Shown here one piece after another: positions 8,505-15,841 of a stretch of 64,000 bases of DNA. The notes beneath the pieces are model-generated. The model made no database searches, had not been told where the DNA came from, and was given only the letters and a program-made list of their open reading frames with translations. Numbering within the stretch: the first letter of the stretch is position 1; each line of letters opens with the position of its first letter. Made by a program: the position numbers and the translations under genes. The stretch covers positions 992,001 through 1,056,000 of the forward strand of contig NZ_CP006841.1 of assembly GCF_001274895.1 (NCBI RefSeq), in the 5' to 3' direction. The stretch comes from Corynebacterium lactis RW2-5 (GTDB lineage: Bacteria; Actinomycetota; Actinomycetes; Mycobacteriales; Mycobacteriaceae).

Positions 8505-10028
8505 CTAGTCTCGGGCGGCTACAACGGCACGTTCGAACTGGTCGACAATCTCGCCGCTCGGCTTGGCGGTGGCGAGAGTTACGGCAATCATGACAACAGT
8601 CGCGGCGGCGAAGCCCGGGACGATTTCGTAGATGGTGTCGGTCAGCGGGCTCATTCCCCAGGCGAAGGAGACGATAGCGCCCGTGATCATGCCCGCAGCG
8701 GCGCCGGTGGCATTGAGACGCTTCCAGTAGAGGGAAGCCAGCAAGACCGGGCCGAAGGCGGCGCCGAAGCCCGCCCACGCGAAACCAACAAGGTTCAGAA
8801 TCGAGCTGTTCGGATTAGCCGCGATGAGAGCGGCGATGATCGCGATTAGTGCCACTGCGACGCGAGAGAGCGTCATGTAGGTCTTCGGGCGCAGGGATTT
8901 GTTCACGGTCGCCTTGAACAGGTCCTCGATCAAGGCAGAGGAGGACACCAGCAGCTGCGAGGAAATGGTGGACATAATCGCCGCCAGCACCGCGGTCAGG
9001 ATGAGGCCTGCAATCAGCGGGTGGAACAGAATCCTGGTCATGTCTAGGAAGATCGTTTCGTAGGATTCTGCGTCGGTGACATTCGCATTCGGGTTCGTTG
9101 CGAAGAACACGGTGGAGGTCAGCGCGACGATGACCGCGCCGAGCATGCACAGGAACTGCCAACCGATACCCCAGCGGCGACCTTCGGTGGCGTCCTTGGA
9201 GCTGCGTAGCGCCATGAAACGGACAATAATGTGCGGCTGTCCAAAGTATCCGAGGCCCCAGCCGAGAAGGCCGATGATCGCCAGTGCAGACGTGCCCGAG
9301 AACATGTTGAAGTAGCCCTCAACTGGCTTGCCATCGCTTCCGGGGTAGGGGTTGTTAGCGGCGAAGGAGAAGATATCGGCCACGGAGTTTCCGTGGTTGA
9401 CCAGGTAAATTAGGCCTGCAACCGGCACCGCCGCCAGGGCTATGAACATGATGACGCCCTGCACCGTGTCGGTGTAGGACACTGCGAGGAAGCCGCCGAA
9501 GAGCGTGTAAGCGACGGTGATTGCCGCGACCAGGAGCATGCCGACGTGGTAGTTTCCGCCGAAGGTCGACTCCCAGTAGCGGCCACCGGCGACCATGCCG
9601 GAGGACACGTAGAAGGTGAAGAACAGCAGGATAATTAGGCCGGCCGCGACGCGCAGAATCTTTGTACGGTCATGGAGCCTGTTTTCCAGGAATGACGGAA
9701 CGGTAATCGAGTTATGCGCAATCTTTGTGTAGCTGCGCAGGCGAGGGGCGGTGAACTTCCAGTTCAGCCAGGCACCGATGACGAGGCCGATGGCAATCCA
9801 GGTCTGGTTCAGGCCGGAGAGGTAAATCGCGCCGGGCAGACCCATGAGGAGCCAGCCGGACATGTCGGATGCTCCGGCGGACAGCGCAGCGACGAAGGGG
9901 TGTAGGCCGCGCCCGCCGATCATGTACTCGTCGTACTCGGCAGTTTTGCGCCATCCCGACCAGCCGATGTAAATCATCGCGAGCAGATAAATGCCTAGCG
10001 CGATGATGAACCAGGTCTGTTGGTCCAC
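8505..10028 (-). CDS. putP: Sodium/proline symporter PutP
   Basis: This 507-residue member of the sodium:solute symporter family has about 13 hydrophobic segments and would import proline together with Na+. PutP-typical stretches are MIGGRGLHPFVAALSAGASD (about 37-56) and DMSGWLLMGLPGAIY directly after it, where the A, S and D residues form the Na+ and proline sites in the Escherichia coli protein. GWGLGYFGQPHIIVRFMA near residue 255 is also a proline-symporter hallmark. The GTG start at 10028 is well supported by AAGGAGA six bases upstream. A symmetric element about 65 bp upstream may regulate it. A related SSS substrate cannot be excluded. Confidence 0.87.
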   Translation of the reverse strand: MDQQTWFIIALGIYLLAMIYIGWSGWRKTAEYDEYMIGGRGLHPFVAALSAGASDMSGWLLMGLPGAIYLSGLNQTWIAIGLVIGAWLNWKFTAPRLRSYTKIAHNSITVPSFLENRLHDRTKILRVAAGLIILLFFTFYVSSGMVAGGRYWESTFGGNYHVGMLLVAAITVAYTLFGGFLAVSYTDTVQGVIMFIALAAVPVAGLIYLVNHGNSVADIFSFAANNPYPGSDGKPVEGYFNMFSGTSALAIIGLLGWGLGYFGQPHIIVRFMALRSSKDATEGRRWGIGWQFLCMLGAVIVALTSTVFFATNPNANVTDAESYETIFLDMTRILFHPLIAGLILTAVLAAIMSTISSQLLVSSSALIEDLFKATVNKSLRPKTYMTLSRVAVALIAIIAALIAANPNSSILNLVGFAWAGFGAAFGPVLLASLYWKRLNATGAAAGMITGAIVSFAWGMSPLTDTIYEIVPGFAAATVVMIAVTLATAKPSGEIVDQFERAVVAARD

Positions 10029-10092
10029 AGCAATCTCCTTAATAATTTCTTTCAGTTTCGTGTTCAGTGCTTTTAATCTCGTGCCATAGACG

Positions 10093-10120
10093 TTTGCATG
10101 TGACGGCCGTCATTGCAAAA
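10093..10120. promoter_or_regulatory. Candidate operator: nested inverted repeat with GlxR-like core
   Basis: TGACGGCCGTCA (10101-10112) is a perfect 12-bp palindrome, flanked by TTTGCA (10093-10098) and TGCAAA (10114-10119), a second pair of complementary arms offset by half a base. The core reads TGTGA-N6-TCATT, matching eight of ten fixed bases of the corynebacterial GlxR consensus TGTGA-N6-TCACA. It lies about 65-70 bp upstream of putP. Confidence 0.4.
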
Positions 10121-10270
10121 CGGCATCAGCAATTTCGACCCGTTTTGACCTGGGGGAATGTGGTTTCTTCCCAGGTATATGCCCACATTGGAGTCGGGTA
10201 AGGCTTCTGTCGGGGGTATTTAGCCATCGCGTTTAATAATGCTTTCCGACACTAGTTCGAACAGGTGTGC

Positions 10271-10276
10271 TAATAT
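10271..10276 (+). promoter_or_regulatory. Extended -10 element of the SNF2 operon
   Basis: TGCTAATAT carries the TG dinucleotide one base before a TAATAT hexamer, the extended -10 form common in corynebacterial promoters. No clear -35 is seen. Transcription would start near 10283. Confidence 0.4.
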
Positions 10277-10415
10277 ATTGAAGTATTGGGCTTGTATGCA
10301 CGGATGCTGCGTCCAGAGTCTTTGATAGAACAGGTGCGACTCGTCAGGGGAGGGGCTGGGAAGGCATGGCAGAATCGAAAACTAGTCGCGGCGAAATGGA
10401 TGGAGGTGGCGTGCG

Positions 10416-13400
10416 GTGGCTGAAGGTGAGTCGCTGACGCAGCTGCTTCTTCATGCGTTCTGGAAGGATGATTCGGGCCTTCATCTTTGGGTTGAACGCC
10501 CTGAGGGGCACCGAATTGTCGCCGAGGTCGATTTGCTGGAACTGCCGCCGGAACAACGCCGATTGTTCTCGGTATGGGGCCGCGGCGGTGATGCAACGGT
10601 GTCGCTGAAGTTGCGGACTCCGAAGGGGCGGCAGGTGGAGCGAAAGGTTCCCACCAAGGTGTTCCCGCCGTGGAAGGCCGTGCGGGTCCTGGCCCAGCTC
10701 CAGGAGGAAACGTACTCCCAAGCGATGGCACCTGATTTGTGCTTTTTCGTTGACGTTCTTCGGGGGCTCGAGCAATTTGCGAGAACGGGGCGAGCGTTAA
10801 TTGGTCTGTCATGGGAAGACAAACAGTGGTGGCCGGTATGGCGGATGTCGGAGGGCTTGAGCGAGATCGCGTGGCGCAGCCAGGTAGTGCAGCGTACTCC
10901 GCCCGTCCTTGTAGAGAACGGAGGGGCGACGGTGGCTGAAGACTTCATAAACAGAATGTTCCACTGGACCGTCAATGCACTGCTGTCAGACCTGGATGAA
11001 CCGGCAGCGCAAAGACAGAGTTTTGTGCGTGCTTTACTGCAGTCCGAGCCCTTGGATAGGGCTCTGCCCGGGGTTGCGTCTGCGTTGTCGAAGTGGCGAT
11101 CTTCCGCGGATAGCGAAGATGCTCGGCTGCTCATGGTTATCGAAGAACCTGCGAATTTCGAGGCACAGCTGGAATCGGCGACTGACCTTGAATTGCCACA
11201 GTTGTTGGACATCGCCCGGGAAGACGAATTTTCGCCGGCGCGGGACCGCTTCAGCGGAGTCCTGTGGCCTCTGCGGATGTACTTCCGTGTAGGCGTCACG
11301 GCGCCGGAACGTCTGAACCCAGATATGTGCAGGCGTTCAGTATTGGCCATCTTGAGGCCTCAGCTTCAGCGGGCCCAGGAGGCATTTCCACCTTTTGCCG
11401 CGGCGCAGGCTGCGGGGTACGGGCTCGACTTGATGTTGACCTCGGAACAATTGGTCGAGCTGGTCTCTACCGGAATCGCCGAGTTAGCGAAGGTCGGAAT
11501 TGACGTAATGCTTCCTGCCAATTGGAAGTCAGCGGAGACCGAGCTGCGGTTGCATACCCGAGTTCCCGATACCGAACCTGTTGGCCCGGCGGGGCGGCGT
11601 TCGGAGCCGAAGTTGGGCTTTAACCAGCTGGTTGATTACGAGTGGAAACTCGCTGTCGGCGATACGGTGCTGAATGATTCAGAGATGCGCCAGCTCGCGG
11701 AGTCGAGTACGGGCCTCGTCTACCTGCGCGATCGGTGGGTTCACGCTGACCCGGAGGTTGCTCGTGAGGCGCTGAAGTTCTTGGTCGAGCAAACCAAAGC
11801 GGGAGAGGAAACCGGCAAAGGACAGGTCTCTCTCAGGGAGCTCGTTTTCGCCGACGGAGTAGAGCGGAAGGCACCGGTTCCCGTCGCGTCACGCGACCCG
11901 GGGTGGCTTCGGGCTTTAGTCGCCAGCGCGGATTCAGAAAAGTCGGATGCGGTGGAAACTCCTGTACCCAACGGTTTCGTCGGACAGCTCAGGCCCTATC
12001 AGCAACGGGGGCTGACATGGCTTAGCGGAATGTCGAGCAAGGGATTCGGGGTCATTCTCGCGGACGATATGGGGCTCGGTAAGACGGTACAGATCTTGGC
12101 CCTTTTGCAGCGTGAGCGCGAGGAAAACCCGGCAGCTCCGGCAAGCTTGCTCGTTGCTCCTACGGGAGTGCTGCGGAATTGGTTGTCAGAGTCGGCGAAG
12201 TTCACACCGGAGCTTAAGGTCGGGCTACTGCACGGAGCGAACCGTCCGCAAGGAGAGGAGCTCGCAGAGTTCGTTGCAGCTCACGATTTAGTGGTCACCT
12301 CGTATGGCATCGCTACCCGTGAACGGGATGGGCTGAGTGCTATCGAGTGGGAACATGTTATTGCGGATGAAGCCCAGGCGATTAAGAACCCGAATTCCCA
12401 GGCCTCTAGGGCATTGAGGAGCATACGGTCTCGACAAAACATCGCAATGACCGGTACTCCAGTCGAAAACGATCTCGGCGAGTTGCGGACAATCATGGAT
12501 TTTTGTAATCCGGGGATGCTGGGCTCAGCCAACGTGTTTCGCAATCGTTTTGCCATTCCTATTGAAAGAGACGGGAATGCAGAGATGCTCGCACAGTTGC
12601 AGGCTCTCACGGCGCCTTTCATCTTGCGCCGCATGAAGTCCGACCCGGCGATTGCGCCGGACCTGCCGGCTAAGAATGAGCATGTCGAGATGGTGACTCT
12701 CACGGCAGAGCAGGCTTTCCTCTACGAAGGCGCAGTAAAAGATCTCGAGGCAAAGATCAAGAGAGCGAAGCAGTCGAAGGCGGGTGAGTTCGGGAGAAAG
12801 AGCATTATTTTGTCCGGAATCATGAAGCTCAAGCAGATTTGCAATCATCCTGCGCATTATCAGCACGATGGTTCGGGCATGCTGAATCACGGGAGCCATC
12901 GCTCCGGGAAAGTTGAACGGCTAGAAGAGCTGCTCGATGACATCGTCGAGGCAGGTGAGAGGGCTCTCGTCTTTACCCAATTTGTTGAGTTTGGTCAGAT
13001 GCTTTCCTCCTACCTCAGCAACCGTTTTGGAGTGAGGATTCCTTTCATCGAGGGTTCCATGACTCCGAAGCAGCGTGAGCGAGCCGTGACGGAATTCAGC
13101 TCCCCGGAGGGAGCTCCCGTAATGATTCTGTCGACGCTGGCAGCGGGTGTGGGAATCAACTTAACGGCAGCTAACCACGTCATTCACATCGATCGGTGGT
13201 GGAATCCCGCCGTGGAAAATCAGGCTACCGACCGCTCGTACAGAATTGGCCAGGTCAAGGACGTGCATGTCCACAAACTAGTCAGCGTCGGAACGCTGGA
13301 AGAGCGCATCGACGAGTTGATTTTTGAAAAATCCGAGCTTGCCGATGCCGTGGTGCGCGCCGGTGAAACTAAGTTGACTGAGATGGATTTTCACCGCCTA

Positions 13401-13559
13401 CGTTCGCTGTGGCAGCTCGATCAATCGCGCATCGACGGTGTCAAAAAAGCGCAGCGTTCAGCTAAATCGGTGAAGGGAAGCGCCGTGGCGGGAGAAGACC
13501 CGTCCGATGGAACGGACTCCGATAATGTGCTCGTTCTGCGACAGAGGGGAGGGAAGTAA
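10416..13559 (+). CDS. SNF2-family DNA helicase/translocase
   Basis: A 1047-residue SWI2/SNF2-type ATPase, expected to translocate on double-stranded DNA and remodel bound proteins. The C-terminal half holds the RecA-like pair: Walker A DDMGLGKTVQILALLQ (about 549), the Walker B variant DEAQAIKN (about 651), MTGTPVENDL, and the second lobe ending in ATDRSYRIGQ (about 938). The first 500 residues match no domain I can name and correspond to the SNF2-associated region usual in bacterial members of this size. The GTG at 10416 starts a block of five tightly spaced genes; only 3 bp separate it from the SWIM gene. Pairing with a SWIM protein is common in Actinobacteria. Codon choice looks less biased than in the flanking housekeeping genes. 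Confidence 0.88.
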   Translation: MAEGESLTQLLLHAFWKDDSGLHLWVERPEGHRIVAEVDLLELPPEQRRLFSVWGRGGDATVSLKLRTPKGRQVERKVPTKVFPPWKAVRVLAQLQEETYSQAMAPDLCFFVDVLRGLEQFARTGRALIGLSWEDKQWWPVWRMSEGLSEIAWRSQVVQRTPPVLVENGGATVAEDFINRMFHWTVNALLSDLDEPAAQRQSFVRALLQSEPLDRALPGVASALSKWRSSADSEDARLLMVIEEPANFEAQLESATDLELPQLLDIAREDEFSPARDRFSGVLWPLRMYFRVGVTAPERLNPDMCRRSVLAILRPQLQRAQEAFPPFAAAQAAGYGLDLMLTSEQLVELVSTGIAELAKVGIDVMLPANWKSAETELRLHTRVPDTEPVGPAGRRSEPKLGFNQLVDYEWKLAVGDTVLNDSEMRQLAESSTGLVYLRDRWVHADPEVAREALKFLVEQTKAGEETGKGQVSLRELVFADGVERKAPVPVASRDPGWLRALVASADSEKSDAVETPVPNGFVGQLRPYQQRGLTWLSGMSSKGFGVILADDMGLGKTVQILALLQREREENPAAPASLLVAPTGVLRNWLSESAKFTPELKVGLLHGANRPQGEELAEFVAAHDLVVTSYGIATRERDGLSAIEWEHVIADEAQAIKNPNSQASRALRSIRSRQNIAMTGTPVENDLGELRTIMDFCNPGMLGSANVFRNRFAIPIERDGNAEMLAQLQALTAPFILRRMKSDPAIAPDLPAKNEHVEMVTLTAEQAFLYEGAVKDLEAKIKRAKQSKAGEFGRKSIILSGIMKLKQICNHPAHYQHDGSGMLNHGSHRSGKVERLEELLDDIVEAGERALVFTQFVEFGQMLSSYLSNRFGVRIPFIEGSMTPKQRERAVTEFSSPEGAPVMILSTLAAGVGINLTAANHVIHIDRWWNPAVENQATDRSYRIGQVKDVHVHKLVSVGTLEERIDELIFEKSELADAVVRAGETKLTEMDFHRLRSLWQLDQSRIDGVKKAQRSAKSVKGSAVAGEDPSDGTDSDNVLVLRQRGGK

Positions 13560-13562
13560 AAG

Positions 13563-14630
13563 ATGTCGATTGACAACAACGATCCGGCTAAGGATGTCAC
13601 CTGGGGCGACAACGTTATCTTCGCCGAGTTTGGAAAGAATCGAGCTGGTAACAAAAGCGGTAAACGGTGCAGAACGCGTCGCACAACGGGTGAGGCTACG
13701 CCAAGTGCGAGTTCGGCTATAGAAAAGCTGCTGGCGACGCAAGATTGGGCCGGGGCGTTTCAGGACGGTGCGCGTAGACGGAAAACGCGCGATGCTGTGG
13801 AACCACGTACAACGTTCGCGCGTTGGACATGGGAATTTATTCTCCGGGGCTGCGACGAAGGACGAATCCGTCGTGGCGAGAAATATTACCGAGAAGGCCA
13901 GGTACTGAGTACCCGCATTGCGGATGGTTACGTTCTCGGCGAAGTGCAGGGGAGCCAACTCGACCCTTTCTCAGTCTTTATCCGCTTCCCACGGCGTGAC
14001 CGCACCGACGTAGATCGCGTTTTGCAATGGCTCGTCGATAATCCTGCTGCAATCGGTGATTTCGAGCGCGGTGAACTTCCTTTTGACCAGATGGAGGCTC
14101 TCCTGTGCGATACCGAAGAGCACGTTTACTGTGAATGCACGTGTCCTGATCCCGCGCCCGTGTGCAAGCATGTGGTGGCGGTCGCCTCGCAGCTAGTCTC
14201 GCAAATCGATGATGAGCCCCTCTCACTTCTGGAGCTCAGAGGATACCCAACCCGCGAGCTGCAGCGTCGGCTGGCGGAGCTCACCGCTGAAAAGCCGCGT
14301 CGTGCGCCTAAACGCCTGGGCCTCGGCGGACAGGTCCGGCCTGAGACCAAGCCGGAACTGAAAGTCGTGGACGAGACTTCGAGTCACGCTGAACCGGTTG
14401 CCCGGCCACGGCCTGTCGACACCGATTTTTGGGGGCGTGATCTGCCACGAGTCGAGGTTCCGGAATTGGAAGAAATCGATCCACTGGTGCTTACTGACCG
14501 CAGCTTGCTGCACGAAGCACTTCAGCCCACTTGCGTCATCTCGCGGGAGACGATTAGGGCGGTGTCCGACCTGGAAGACTGTTGGTATCACTTGAAGCAG
14601 GCTCTGAGCCTGTCTCAGCGGGAGAAGTAG
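13563..14630 (+). CDS. SWIM zinc-finger protein, partner of the SNF2 ATPase
   Basis: This 355-residue protein contains a SWIM-type zinc finger, YCECTCPDPAPVCKHVVAV, at about residues 190-208, with the CxCx(n)CxH arrangement. SWIM domains bind DNA or protein and are typically encoded beside SNF2 helicases. Upstream of the finger is a conserved-looking segment (FARWTWEFILRGCDEGRIRR) also seen in bacterial SWIM proteins. The C-terminal third is basic and proline-rich and shows no domain I recognise. The ATG lies 3 bp after the SNF2 stop, preceded by GGGAGGGAAG, so the two are translationally linked. It probably helps direct the SNF2 motor to its substrate. Confidence 0.8.
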   Translation: MSIDNNDPAKDVTWGDNVIFAEFGKNRAGNKSGKRCRTRRTTGEATPSASSAIEKLLATQDWAGAFQDGARRRKTRDAVEPRTTFARWTWEFILRGCDEGRIRRGEKYYREGQVLSTRIADGYVLGEVQGSQLDPFSVFIRFPRRDRTDVDRVLQWLVDNPAAIGDFERGELPFDQMEALLCDTEEHVYCECTCPDPAPVCKHVVAVASQLVSQIDDEPLSLLELRGYPTRELQRRLAELTAEKPRRAPKRLGLGGQVRPETKPELKVVDETSSHAEPVARPRPVDTDFWGRDLPRVEVPELEEIDPLVLTDRSLLHEALQPTCVISRETIRAVSDLEDCWYHLKQALSLSQREK

Positions 14631-14646
14631 GAGGGACGGCAAAACC

Positions 14647-15837
14647 ATGGTGAGATTTATCCATACGTCTGATTGGCAGTTGGGCATGACTCGTTGGTTC
14701 CTCGAAGAGAATGAGGGCGAGGCACAATCGCGTTTTGACGAAGACCGTCTGGCTGCGATCGATCGAATCGGTGCCTTGGCGGTCGCGGAAGGCGCAGAGT
14801 TCATCGTTGTAGCTGGCGATGTTTTCGATTCGAATACGTTGCCCGAGCGAGTTTTTCAGCGCGCCGTCGACAGGATTTCTCAACTGCCCGTCCCGGTGTA
14901 CCTGCTTCCTGGAAACCATGATGCTTTGGACGCATCGTCGATTTACCTACGTCCGGCTTTTAATAGTCTGAAGAAAGCCGGAATCCATGTAGTTAGAGAT
15001 AGCGAGCCGATTCAGGTGCGGGAAGGCGTCGAAATCGTTGGAGTTCCGGTGAGAGGGAAGTACTCCGCTGAGGACATCGTTGGCCAAGTGGTATCGCAGT
15101 TGGAAGCAACTGAGGACATTCGCATCGTGCTAGCACACGGGCAGGTTGAAGGCTTCGGGCAGGATGCAGGTGCCACCATCGACATCGACGAGATTCGGAG
15201 CGCGCAATCCCGCGGAGCACTCGACTACGTCGCATTAGGTGATTCGCATTCCACCGCGCAGTTGGATGGCGCAGGGCGCGTTTGGTTCTCGGGCGCTCAC
15301 GAGACCACAGCCTACGACGACAAGGAACACGATTCCGGAAACGTCCTGGTTGTGGACGTCGATAAGCCGAGGTCAACAGTCTCAGATGGAACATCTACGG
15401 TGACAGTGACCCCGACCCCCGTGGGCGCTTGGCATTTTCACGCGATTAGCAAAGACGTAATGAGTTTTTCCGACGTGGAAGATTTCTTCGCGGAACTAGA
15501 TGCGCTGCCCGGAAAGACGACTACGGCAGTTAAGTACTCGCTTCGAGGCAGCGTGAATCTTGCGGAAATATCGGAGTTTGAAGCGCGCATGGCCGTTCAG
15601 GCATCTAGGTTCGCCGCGCTTTATCGCAGACAAAGTGGTAGCGATCTAACTGTGGTAGCCGAAGTGCACGACATCGAGCGACTGGGTCTCAGTGGATACC
15701 CGCTGAAGGCAGCTCACGAGCTCAGCGCTCGAAGCCAGGGGCATAACGACGATGGCACTTCCATTGCAGAGGAAGACCGGCAGGCGGCGGCAGATGCTCT
15801 GCGGTTGTTGGCCAGGCTAGTCGGGGAGAAAGAGTAA
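14647..15837 (+). CDS. SbcD/Mre11-like metallophosphoesterase nuclease
   Basis: A 396-residue calcineurin-like phosphoesterase with the Mre11/SbcD motif series: HTSDWQLGM (about 6-14), GDVFDSNTLPE (56-66), PGNHDALD (88-95), AHGQVEGFG (163-171) and LGDSHS (197-202). These residues bind two Mn2+ ions in the nuclease site. Together with the next gene it would form a two-subunit complex that processes DNA ends. AGGAGG lies 12 bases before the ATG. The C-terminal 150 residues differ from canonical SbcD and probably hold the capping and ATPase-binding parts. It could be a second, non-canonical SbcCD-type pair rather than the housekeeping one. Confidence 0.82.
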   Translation: MVRFIHTSDWQLGMTRWFLEENEGEAQSRFDEDRLAAIDRIGALAVAEGAEFIVVAGDVFDSNTLPERVFQRAVDRISQLPVPVYLLPGNHDALDASSIYLRPAFNSLKKAGIHVVRDSEPIQVREGVEIVGVPVRGKYSAEDIVGQVVSQLEATEDIRIVLAHGQVEGFGQDAGATIDIDEIRSAQSRGALDYVALGDSHSTAQLDGAGRVWFSGAHETTAYDDKEHDSGNVLVVDVDKPRSTVSDGTSTVTVTPTPVGAWHFHAISKDVMSFSDVEDFFAELDALPGKTTTAVKYSLRGSVNLAEISEFEARMAVQASRFAALYRRQSGSDLTVVAEVHDIERLGLSGYPLKAAHELSARSQGHNDDGTSIAEEDRQAAADALRLLARLVGEKE

Positions 15838-15841
15838 CAGC

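Larger units (their letters stand above)
10029..10415. other. Divergent intergenic region between putP and the SNF2 gene
   Basis: These 387 bp contain no supported gene. They hold the putP leader, a complex inverted repeat (10093-10120), and a good extended -10 element (10271-10276) directed toward the SNF2 gene, which gives the latter a leader of roughly 130 nt. Confidence 0.5.
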
